From Bullera alba (Eukaryota > Basidiomycota > Tremellomycetes > Tremellales > Bulleraceae): DNA of 64,000 nucleotides. This document shows, one piece after another, positions 1 to 8,648 of this stretch (positions within the stretch are counted from its first letter, which is position 1; each line of letters starts with the position of its first letter). The notes beneath the pieces are model-generated. The model saw only the letters and a list, made by a program, of their open reading frames with translations, made no database searches and was not told the DNA's origin. Both the position numbers and the translations under genes were made by a program. Location of the stretch: assembly GCA_001600095.1 (NCBI GenBank), contig BCIX01000001.1, positions 4,551,198 through 4,615,197 of the forward strand, given 5' to 3'.

Positions 1-2
1 TC

Positions 3-299
3 AAATCGATGAACGCCCTTCACTCTGCCATTTCGCCAATGGAGATCGAGCAGGCTGTCGACGCTCCCGCCATGAGAGCCACCGACGGGACTAAAGCATG
101 GGAGCTGGGCAGAAAGGCATATCTGAATTGGGCGGTGAAGCGCACTTTGTCCAGCAACCCCGACGGCACTTCTACCAGCGTTGTCTCCGGAGAGACAGTC
201 AAATCGGTCTCTGAGAAAGATGCTCTGGATGAAATTGAGTCAGAGATGAGGAAAGCTGGCGGAGGGAAGAGCGTGGAGAAGCTGAATCGAGCAATGTAA
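3..299 (+). CDS. 3' end of an unrecognised protein (5' part outside window)
   Basis: The frame is open from the first bases of the window to a TAA at 297-299, giving about 98 C-terminal residues. The stretch is charged and probably helical, with a segment around KAWELGRKAYLNWAVKR followed by a Ser/Thr-rich linker and an acidic then basic end. I see no signal peptide, membrane segment or catalytic motif and do not recognise the family. It may be the last exon of a longer gene. It is convergent with the next gene, which ends 241 bases further on. Coding status is likely from the open frame and codon use; function is unknown. Confidence 0.5.
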   Translation, partial: KSMNALHSAISPMEIEQAVDAPAMRATDGTKAWELGRKAYLNWAVKRTLSSNPDGTSTSVVSGETVKSVSEKDALDEIESEMRKAGGGKSVEKLNRAM

Positions 300-540
300 T
301 CTGATTCTGTCATAGGTGCTGTGATGTACATGCTCTCGATAGCTGCGATAGCCAAAGAGTGCAATTGCTTCAGCCTTCGCAATCAGACAGCCGATTCATA
401 GATAGCATAGGCAGAAGGCTGCAGAAAGCCAATTCGTTGCGGTAACTGAATTATAACATCGCTACAAAGATCCCCCGTCGTTTAGATTCAGCCTAAAGCT
501 CTGTACACCCGTCAGCTGCGAATACATCACGATCATTACC

Positions 541-3029
541 CTACTCACCTCCATGCTTCAACTTCTCTCCTTCGGCAATCTTCTTTTCGTCGTGCTGGAT
601 CTTGCCTCCGATCACTTTGATCTCGCCCTTGAGTTTGCTCATGAAGCCGACCTTCTTCTTGCCACTGGAATCCGTGCTTCCAGTTCGGTTATGACCCTTG
701 CCGCTGGTTGGCGACTGGCCACCGGTGGCAGCACCTATCGTGGTACCTACTTTACCGGGATGATCCTCGATTTCCTCGATTTTCGGGGCAACGACTCGGC
801 CATCTCCAGCTGGAGCAGAGGGCTGCTCGGTCTTCTCCTCTTTACCATGGTTGGCAGTGGTGATGGCAGATGGCTTGGCGGCCTTTTCGTCAAGTCCCGT
901 TGCCGGACCATCATGGTTGGCTTTGGGGTAAGTGCCGGGTTCTCGGCTGGTTCCATTCTGACCCCGAGAGTCTGGGTGGCCAACCCCTGCGGTCTCATCG
1001 CCAGGGGTGAGGCTGGTCGTGTGTTCATCACCAGTTCCTCTAGTAGTCGACTTTTGGCCTGTCACGATAGCTGCGCCAGCGACCGCACCGCCAGTTGCGA
1101 CCGACAATGCTCCAGCAGTGGAGTTGGACACGCCATTGTCCTTCTCCTCGACTTCCGGAACACTGGCGGTCGAGGCGTCGGTGGCCAGGGTGGAGTGAGC
1201 CAATGGAGATGGCTTGGCACCTTCGTGTCCGCCTCGGATAGCAGTGATACTGGCAGCAGAGTTGGTTCGATCCGCGGCATGTCGAGTTGGGGACAGGTTA
1301 CCAGTCTCCACAGAGGTCGAGCTGGACTCGGTGTTGATGGAAGACAGTGTGGCGGCATCACCGGTGGTCTGGCTTGTGGAGGGGGAAAGACCGGCAACCT
1401 CGAGATCTGTCGCGCCCTTTGCAGCTCCAGCACCCAAGACGGTAGCAGGGAGGGCAGGAGCCAAGCCGACATCTCGGTGGGCAGAGGCCGTGGTGGCCGA
1501 CGGAGCGGAAGTGGCCAGTACTTCTCCAGGGAGTGTTCCTTGGTTGGCTGGGATGTGATCAGCTTTATCGTTGGCGTTATACGACAAGTCGAAGCTGACT
1601 CACTCTTCTCGTCAGGGAGGACAGCGACACCTTGCTCAGTGGCGAGACCTGGCAGAGCACCTACACCAGCGGTCTTGTCGCCTGGTTGGGTTCCCAGAAT
1701 CTCCTCGGACGGCAGAGTGGTCTTCTTCTCGGCTATGCGGGGATTAGCACGTGAACTACCTAGACGGAAAGGCAACGTACTGAGCCCGGTGGCCTTGATT
1801 TGCGCCTCGCCCGAGTTGGCAATGTCTCCGACAAACGACTTGACTAAAGAGAACACGCTTCCTTCTGAGCCAATGGTTCCTGGAGCCCGTGTCTGGGTGC
1901 CCTTGAGCGACTCCCGCCCTAGGATATGTTAGGAGCAATCTCAGCTGACGAAGCATGTGCTCACGGCCTGAGTTGATCGACTCTCTGGCGTCATGGACTA
2001 GCTTTTCCCCAGAGTGCTTGGCCTGCTCGAAGAGCGCTGATTGGGATGAGCGAGTGTCGTTATCCAGTGAGTGGAATAAGACTTACCGGTCACGCTAGAT
2101 CTTCTGTTCTGAGGAGGTTGCCCCTCGGGCTGTTTGCCCTTGTCGAGGGCGTCGTTGTTGATGGCATCTTTGATGCTCTTCGGTATCAAGTTGTATGCTG
2201 CCGTTCCGAGCTTCTCGAGTCCATCAGTCACATCCTAGTTCACCAATGTAAGTTAAGGGTTACAAACTTCGCTGAACCGAGGATGTCACCTACATCATAA
2301 ACGGAAGTGACGGCATCTTTGTTCGTGCCAGGCAGAGGAGCCTGTCTTTGATCTAACAGCGGAGTCAGCTCTCCACTTGCACAGCAGTAATCAGAGTCAG
2401 CTAAACTCACCTCCCCATGCTCCTGGGACCTGAGGACCTGGAGTGATCACAGCAGTATTTGTGATGCCAGCGATACCTCCTCCTGGTACCGTGATGAAGC
2501 TTGCGTTCAATTGCGCGGCGGCCTGTTCTCTACCGCTCAGGTCGCTCAGGTTGCTACCGCTAGACCCCGCCGTACCGCTGTGGGATACGACGGCATCGTT
2601 GAGAACTTTGGCCTTTTTCGCCTCGAGCTCGGCTCGGGTGAGACCCGCAGTGTGGGGTTTACCAGTGGCTGGGTCGATGGAAGATCCCGCTCGGGGAACG
2701 TTGGGCGACGAGGCCAAACCGCCGCCTGGAGCGCCAGCGAGGGGCGAGCCGAAAGCTGCCGTAGAGTTGGTCACGCCTATCGTGTCGAAAACGCTGGATA
2801 GGAAGCCTTTACCCTCGGTGGACGTGTTACCGGCGGAAGAGGCAGCGGTGGTCGAAGATAGGGGAGCGGGGTGGGCCTCGTGGCCGGCATTGACGAATCC
2901 GCCAGTAGAGGCAGTAGCACCTGATGGGCCGGTGGTCAGGGATGCAGCACCAGGCGCGGGGTTCGAGATCTGTGGAGAAGGGATGACCGGGTTCAAACTG
3001 GCCAGGATGGCGTCTGCTCCAGCGTTCAT
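541..3029 (-). CDS. Ala/Ser/Gly/Thr-rich low-complexity protein, six exons, 744 aa
   Basis: Exons read on the minus strand at 3029-2411, 2352-2294, 2234-2087, 2036-1965, 1918-1604 and 1562-541. Every junction has a GT donor and AG acceptor, and the frame joins exactly (2235 nt). The first 200 residues and the last 340 are Ala/Gly/Ser/Thr/Pro-rich and probably disordered. A more ordered middle (starting DVTDGLEKLGTAAYN) is encoded by exons 3-5. The C-terminus is a basic helix (KKKVGFMSKLKGEIKVI) followed by a charged end. From memory, similar short basic tails occur in many uncharacterised fungal proteins. No signal peptide or membrane helix is visible. Without splicing it looks like several unrelated reading frames. 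No function is assigned. Confidence 0.75.
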
Positions 3030-3340
3030 GATGGTGGAGGGTGGATGTCAAGTGTTGAGGATGTGTAGTGTATGGAGTCAGTGTCCTTGTCGTGGCTAGA
3101 CGCTGAAGAGATGCAGCTAGTATAGAAGGAATGTCAACGAGGATGGAGAAGATAGAGATGTGAAGTTACAAAACCGCCTCGTCAGTCGTCGACAGTCCAC
3201 GCATTGCACCTTCGTGGGAGAAGGAAGAGGCCGCCGGGCGTTGACGTCAGAGCGGGTCAGATGCTGTCAAATGACGGAATCAATTCGGCGATCTCCTCAA
3301 ATACCCTGAGTGGCCCAGCGGCTGGCCCCCGGCTGGGCCC

Positions 3341-3360
3341 ACCTGCCCTCACCTGCCCTC
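3341..3360. repeat. Perfect 10-nt tandem duplication (8+2+8 type)
   Basis: ACCTGCCCTC occurs twice back to back. It lies in non-coding DNA and belongs to the window-wide set of 8-nt words repeated at an offset of 10. Confidence 0.8.
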
Positions 3361-3480
3361 CCGGTTTAGCGTGCTCCGCAATTAACGACGAATCGATGAT
3401 TCCATCATAACATTGTCGCTTCAGCTGGCGCCAGCTCTGCACTGGCTTCGCAGGGCTCAACGGTGCTTCTAGCTGGTGGC

Positions 3481-3498
3481 TCTGGGCAGCTCTGGGCA
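3481..3498. repeat. 8+2+8 direct duplication
   Basis: CTCTGGGC, spacer AG, CTCTGGGC. Identity runs one base further (A), so the repeated word is 9 nt. Confidence 0.8.
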
Positions 3499-3657
3499 CT
3501 AGCATCCTTACAAGCGTGAGGCGGAAGTACCAGTGGCGAGCAGTATCGTAGACTGGCACCTCGAATCCATGACGCCCCTGCATTACGAAGACCCAACTGA
3601 CCGAACCAGCGCCGGTTCTGATATTCCTATGATACAAATTTGGTCTCTACACCAGAT

Positions 3658-5353
3658 CTACCCCTCGTGCTCCTTCCTGTCCATCGTCGGAGTCTGCTTT
3701 GGGAAATCAAACTCGCTAAATATGCTCCCGTAAGGATCGGTTGATGGGTCATACTCTTCTCCAAAGATGCCAGGGAGCTCGTGAGGTCTCGGTGGTGGGT
3801 ATCGCTGGAAGTTTTGCGAGTCACCTAATGTACTGAATCAGTGTCCATTACAAGGAGTTATGAGACTACTCACCCATACTAGCCACGCGAGGCACAATGG
3901 GCGCGCCAATCTCCTTTCGCTCCAGACTTCCCCAATCCACCCCGGCGAACCAGGCGTGCTTCATGACGTCCTTTGCGCCTCCTCTGAGATTTCCCAGCCG
4001 TCGACTCCTGTCCGCTGTGAGCAGACCCCGGATGAGATCCTTAGCGTATGGGTCAATATGACTAGGGAACGCAATCTCGTTTCTCAAGATCTTTTCGTAG
4101 ATGCCCAATGGGTGGTCGTCGAAGAAGGGAGGATAGCCAGCCAGCATTTCAAAGGCGAGGATACCCAACGCCCACCAATCGACGGGTTTGCCGTGGCCTT
4201 GTGAAAGGACAATCTCCGGGGCAAGGTATTCTGGGGTACCGCATAGAGTGTAGGTTCGGTCCTGAACAATTTTGGAAAAACCAAAGTCGGCTATCCTCAG
4301 GTATCCCGTTCGGTCGAGCAGGAGGTTCTCGGGCTTGAGATCTCTGTAGATGATATCCTTGGCGTGTAGGTATTCAATGGCGAGAATTATACTGGCGAGG
4401 TAGAACCGGGTGACATCGGCTGAGAATCTCCCTGCGCGTCGCAGATGCGAGAACAGCTCTCCTCCGGGGATATAGCTCAGAAGCATGTACACATTAAGCT
4501 GGTCTTGATATGTCGAGTAGAGTTCGACGATGAATGGATGACGGATCTTGTCCAGGATGTTCCTCTCCGAATTGATATGTTCTACTTGTTTCAGTCGGAC
4601 AATCTCTGATTTCTTCAACACCTTCATGGCGAAATGCGGTATCTGCTGATCGGCATGTTGCGTAGCTGCGGGGGAGGGTGAAAGCGGGTCTGTTGATTGG
4701 TACAAGTGAGGGAAAATAGGGTGATATGCCGTTGGGCGGTAATTTGGCCTTTGTCGAACTAGCAAGACTCGTCCGAAAGTACCCGTTCCTAATGTCTCCA
4801 CGACCTCCCAGTCCTCTAATCTAGCTTTTCCACTGGATGCTGAAGAATAAGACGGATTAGGCGAGTGGCCATATTGCGGTCGACGACCGTAAAGAGGCTG
4901 CGCATGGTCCCCCGATGAGGTGACGTTGAAGGCGGAAGCCTGTGACGTGCTGTCCCAGACAATTGGAGGAGTTGAAACAAGTGAGGCAGGAGGTGATATG
5001 GGCATAGCCTGCGTAGGTTGTTGCTGAGAGGAGCCATAGGTAGCTAGTCTGCGAGTCAGTATACACATTTTCCGAACTTCATCGTGCTCACGTAGTGGGT
5101 TGTTTTGCTGTCCTTTGGACCAGTCACTGCTCCCAGCGTAGCCCGAACCGCCCATGTTACCCAGGTTCACGTTGCTCAGCCCCAAGCCAGGTGAAGCCGC
5201 TCTGTATGGTTCTTGCGGTGACGAGGAAGAGGATGCGGTATTTCTCGCGGCGTACAGCTGCCTCTCATGGGGTAGCAGTAGAGACATTGGGTCCAGCTTG
5301 AACTTTGCCTTGACCGGCAGCTGAGTCGGATTCGAGGATGACGAAGACGACAT
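3658..5353 (-). CDS. PKA1: cAMP-dependent protein kinase catalytic subunit, 532 aa
   Basis: Exons are 5353-5092, 5043-3874 and 3824-3658. The 48-nt first intron is in frame, so it could be missed. An N-terminal region of about 180 Ser/Pro/Gln-rich residues precedes the kinase core. Core motifs are all present: the glycine loop GTGTFGRV, the AMKVLKK lysine, YRDLKPEN, DFGFSK, LCGTPEYLAPE in the activation loop, and WALGILAFEM. The C-terminal AGC tail ends near GSIFSEFDFPKQ, with the FxxF hydrophobic motif. Family knowledge says this subunit is released from its regulatory subunit by cAMP and phosphorylates Arg-rich sites; in related fungi it controls capsule, mating and morphogenesis. An insertion of roughly 30 residues lies between the glycine loop and the catalytic lysine. 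Confidence 0.95.
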
Positions 5354-6022
5354 GGTGATGATAGAAGACCTACAGGCTGGTGAAGACTTGGTTCAAGCTT
5401 TGATCGTCGCGACGTTGCCTCTCCGAAGGTTCGCGCTCCTGGCGTTGCCTGGTAATGTTGATGGTAGTTCGGGGCCGGGTGGTCCGGGATTCGATAAGGG
5501 CGCGTTTCGTTCCCCTAGGCCGAATTGTTTGCGTCGCGGATCGTCCTCAGCGAGCGACCAGGTCCATCAAAAGCGTAACGGATCGATATGATGACCACAA
5601 TGATACCGATGTATGAAGGATGCAGGTATGAGTCGAGATACTGTCGAGATGGATGTCGATGTTGTGATCACGAATGGGTTCGCTCTCGTGCCTGAAGCCG
5701 TCTTTTCACGTGTGCTTCTCAAGTGTTCTTTTCAATTGGCGAGTACGTAGCCGGACATGTGTCGTTGTTATTGGAAGTCGTTCACCACTCGCGTTAGGTC
5801 GAGCCGTCGAGGTAAGGGCGCTCACTCGTATAGTCGATGGGCGTGCAGTCTTCAGTTCGGAGTCTGGTACCTCTTGTGGCCCGTCTACATGAAAGTAGTC
5901 AGACGAACAGATCTCGATTCTCGACGCGAGGAAAAAACAGTCCATATGTAGAGGCCGGCGAGCATATCTTCGCCGCTATCTTCGCTGATTGCATGAAGTC
6001 CGCTTACAGCATGCTGCCAAGT

Positions 6023-6050
6023 GCTGTCACAGGCTGTCACAAGCTGTCAC
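6023..6050. repeat. Triple 8-nt duplication with 2-nt spacers
   Basis: GCTGTCAC occurs at 6023, 6033 and 6043 with spacers AG and AA. The equal 10-nt steps with different spacers argue against simple slippage of a 10-nt unit. Confidence 0.85.
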
Positions 6051-6110
6051 CGCGAACCGCTCTAGTACCACTCTGGAATCGCCTCAACATACAAACGCCG
6101 CCTGCAAGAA

Positions 6111-6156
6111 GTGTCAGAGCGTGTCAGAAACTCGGAGAGTGTCAGTCTGTGTCAGT
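6111..6156. repeat. Two neighbouring 8+2+8 duplications
   Basis: GTGTCAGA GC GTGTCAGA at 6111-6128 is followed by GTGTCAGT CT GTGTCAGT at 6139-6156. The two words differ only in the last base, so one may be nested in a copy of the other. Confidence 0.85.
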
Positions 6157-6237
6157 GGCCCGGCAGCGGATTGTCTCAATGTCCGGCATATAACGCAATC
6201 CCGTGCCGAGAGACAAAGGTTAGCTGGTTGCGTCCAG

Positions 6238-6260
6238 CAGAGGGCCCAGACTCAGAGGGC
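6238..6260. repeat. 8-nt direct repeat with 7-nt spacer
   Basis: CAGAGGGC at 6238-6245 and 6253-6260, separated by seven bases. This is a looser relative of the 8+2+8 pairs and was not counted among them. Confidence 0.5.
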
Positions 6261-6484
6261 GAGCAGAGTGCGATCGGTTCATCCGAAGGGTAGGGCGCTG
6301 ACAAAGCCTAAACCTAGCCGGAAGAAGGCAAAGAAGACCGTTGAAGAACCTCAACAAACACTGAAACAGCTACAAAGGCTACAACCTCTACAATTGACAA
6401 ACAGTCACCGAGAACAGATCCAGGAGCTCACATGGCAGCTACGGCCTACGAGGGCACTGGCGGGCTGGGCATCCACTGACTTTG

Positions 6485-6532
6485 GGTCGCGGCTGGTCGC
6501 GGACATATCATACTGTGGTAATCTGTGGTAAT
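6485..6532. repeat. Two 8+2+8 duplications in 48 bases
   Basis: GGTCGCGG CT GGTCGCGG at 6485-6502; then CTGTGGTAAT twice at 6513-6532. Confidence 0.85.
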
Positions 6533-6574
6533 GGCCTACAATTATGGTTAGAGCAATATTACGAGAACGTATAG

Positions 6575-6608
6575 ACCATGGGCTACCATGGGCCATGAGG
6601 CCATGAGG
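6575..6608. repeat. 8+2+8 next to an 8+0+8 duplication
   Basis: ACCATGGG CT ACCATGGG at 6575-6592 is followed directly by CCATGAGG CCATGAGG at 6593-6608. Confidence 0.85.
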
Positions 6609-6715
6609 GGCCAAATGTTGCATGAATTGAATAGGCCATGGCGTGGCATTAGCATATGTAAATTACTCGTACCACGGCCTACCACCGCCAGCAGCGGCCA
6701 GCTTCAGCCGCATTG

Positions 6716-6733
6716 GGTAAGATCTGGTAAGAT
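6716..6733. repeat. 8+2+8 direct duplication
   Basis: GGTAAGAT, spacer CT, GGTAAGAT. The bases after the second copy (AG) differ from the spacer, so the unit is exactly 8 nt. Confidence 0.85.
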
Positions 6734-6802
6734 AGCGGTAAAGATCCCCACCGGCTTCATTAGTCGAGTGCAGGACTGTGTAAGACTGTGCAGGAGTAGT
6801 GA

Positions 6803-6820
6803 GGAACGGTAGGGAACGGT
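6803..6820. repeat. 8+2+8 direct duplication
   Basis: GGAACGGT, spacer AG, GGAACGGT; flanks differ, so the repeated word is exactly 8 nt. A weaker 7-nt pair (GACTGTG at 6774 and 6784) lies just upstream. Confidence 0.85.
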
Positions 6821-7371
6821 GCGGGTCTCGCCTTGTGGACTTAGAGATATATGAATACTGAAATTCCGAATACGCCGATCCCGCAAGTACGTAGTCTTAG
6901 TCACAACCACCACTCTTCTGCTCAAGCATAAACAGTCCATCAACAGTCTTCAACACCAGCCGACAGCGATTTCCGCTTTGTCTTTCCGATTGGCTTTGCT
7001 CGGTGCTCACCTGAGCTTACCGGTCACCAACGGCCTCCGACGGTGTCGCCTGGGGTGAGGAGGAAGGATGGCCCATAGAGGCGTGTTGCGCACAGCCTCA
7101 AATCGGTGCTCTCAGGCGACTACCTCTCGCAACGTACTCTACCAGGCCCTGCCACGGATGGGTAGCTCGTATGCCTCGCCTAGGTTCAGCAGGTTTGGAG
7201 GATAGTGAGATCTGTCCAGAATCTGCGCACCTGACATCTCATCAGCGGCGATGGAAAGGAACCGGGAGCTTCGACTCGAGCTACCTTTGCCCGCTTACGA
7301 CCTGCTAAATACGCAAGTAATCCGCTGAAACGCTGAAGTTCTGAACCAGGCTGAAAGCTGAGCGATGGACA

Positions 7372-7389
7372 CCTGAACCTGCCTGAACC
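7372..7389. repeat. 8+2+8 direct duplication
   Basis: CCTGAACC, spacer TG, CCTGAACC. It follows a run of CTGAA words at 7325-7355. Confidence 0.8.
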
Positions 7390-7494
7390 ATCCGCAAGAC
7401 CGTTAACTTACTGAATACTGATCGTGGTAGCCACGTCGGGATGATCGCCTGGGATCACATCGATATCCCCCCTGAATCGATCCGCACCAGCTTC

Positions 7495-7512
7495 GGGCAA
7501 GTCTGGGCAAGT
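7495..7512. repeat. 8+2+8 direct duplication
   Basis: GGGCAAGT, spacer CT, GGGCAAGT; identity extends one more base (C). Confidence 0.8.
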
Positions 7513-8309
7513 CATGCGCCTTCACCTTCCGATTGATATCTGGACATGAAGCACAGGCGCACTGGTCAAGTCCTCCTGCTTACCCAGCATCGATTATCTC
7601 TAGGTGCTCTTCGTCTGGCTCCACGCTCGACAACCATCCATCCTTCCAGACCTAGGCAGGAGTCCAGGACGACTGCGCTCGAACGATATCATGCTCGCGG
7701 TGACATTCAGAGTCTCGATCCCGGATCGCGGCTTGATATAGCGAATGTCTATCAGTACACTGCTTGCCGCCAGCTTTCCGGTCTGGCGACCTGGTATTGA
7801 TGAGTTGATCAGAATGTGCACTCTCGACTAAGCGATAAAAGTAAAGGCGGATCGTACGATCAAACACGCGAATCACATCCTCGAGCTGTCTGAAGGGAAG
7901 TCAGAACGCCGAGCGGAGGCCGGAGAAGGATACGGCAGATAATCCCTGAGCTGGGCCTGGACGACCGAGCAACAACTCGGAATTTTGGATACACAATGAC
8001 AGTGAACGGTGATAGTATGTGATGGGGAAGAGCGACGGCGGTTGAGCATTTCTGGACGGGGAAACAAAGTACTTGTGATCTCATACCAACTGGTTGTTAC
8101 AATTCCGCATCCGGTCGAGGAGAGACAGATGCAGTAGTTGAGTCTCTTTTTGTTATGCACGCAGCTCCGTGACTGATGATTGCTCGAGCCTCGAAGACAA
8201 CTCGAAGCGCGGAATGCCGCAGGCTAGGCTCATTGAATCAGATCGACTAGCTACGGCCGTACTTTGGAATAGACATCGATCATCGAGGATTCGAGCGAAG
8301 TGCGAACCT

Positions 8310-8329
8310 GCGAGGCTGCCTGCGAGGCT
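8310..8329. repeat. 8+4+8 direct duplication
   Basis: GCGAGGCT, spacer GCCT, GCGAGGCT. The longer matching run (about 12 nt) also fits a simple tandem duplication. Confidence 0.7.
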
Positions 8330-8601
8330 GCTGTCCTCGATGCTAGAAGCTGAGAGTGCCACTTTTGCTAACTCCGCCACGTGGCTATACTCTACCGTAA
8401 TCTGATTCCGGGCGGCTGATTAGCCGGTCCGTCCTTGCCGTCGCTGACTCGTCCTTCTCACGCGCCTCCATCCAGCTTAGCTATCTCCAGCGGTCATACC
8501 AGTCACTCGCTCATGACCAGCTCTCGGGTACTGTGACTGGAACCAGACACGCCATTACTATCTACTAGACTGGGCTTCAATCGTTGACCACTCGAGCCCA
8601 C

Positions 8602-8619
8602 TACCTCACTGTACCTCAC
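8602..8619. repeat. 8+2+8 direct duplication 30 bp before a start codon
   Basis: TACCTCAC, spacer TG, TACCTCAC, in the presumed 5' leader of the FHA gene (ATG at 8649). Confidence 0.8.
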
Positions 8620-8648
8620 CCGTCGCGCGACGTTGCCACCCGTCCATC

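Larger units (their letters stand above)
3030..3657. other. Upstream region of the six-exon gene; no gene seen
   Basis: The 628 bases separate two minus-strand genes and should hold the promoter of the 744-aa protein and the 3' end of the kinase gene. Reading frames here are short and lack splice-consistent extensions. The stretch contains two of the short direct duplications listed separately (3341 and 3481). Confidence 0.6.
5354..8648. other. 3.3-kb divergent intergenic region, no convincing gene
   Basis: This lies between two divergent starts (kinase and FHA protein). I read all frames for spliced genes and found none: the longest frame (5989-6531, plus) has no motif, odd composition and no splice partners. 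No tRNA or rRNA signature was seen. About half of the short direct duplications in the window lie here, concentrated at 6.0-6.8 kb. The region is unusually long for this gene-dense window. It may hold extended regulatory DNA, an unrecognised non-coding RNA, or decayed mobile DNA. Confidence 0.6.

Noticed and set aside
553..1932. Long plus-strand open frame (459 codons)
   Set aside because: It lies opposite the well-spliced six-exon gene; it is a by-product of that gene's biased codons and has no motif.
5989..6531. 180-codon open frame in the gap upstream of PKA
   Set aside because: No recognisable domain, no splice partners, and it runs through several of the short duplications, some of which shift frame.
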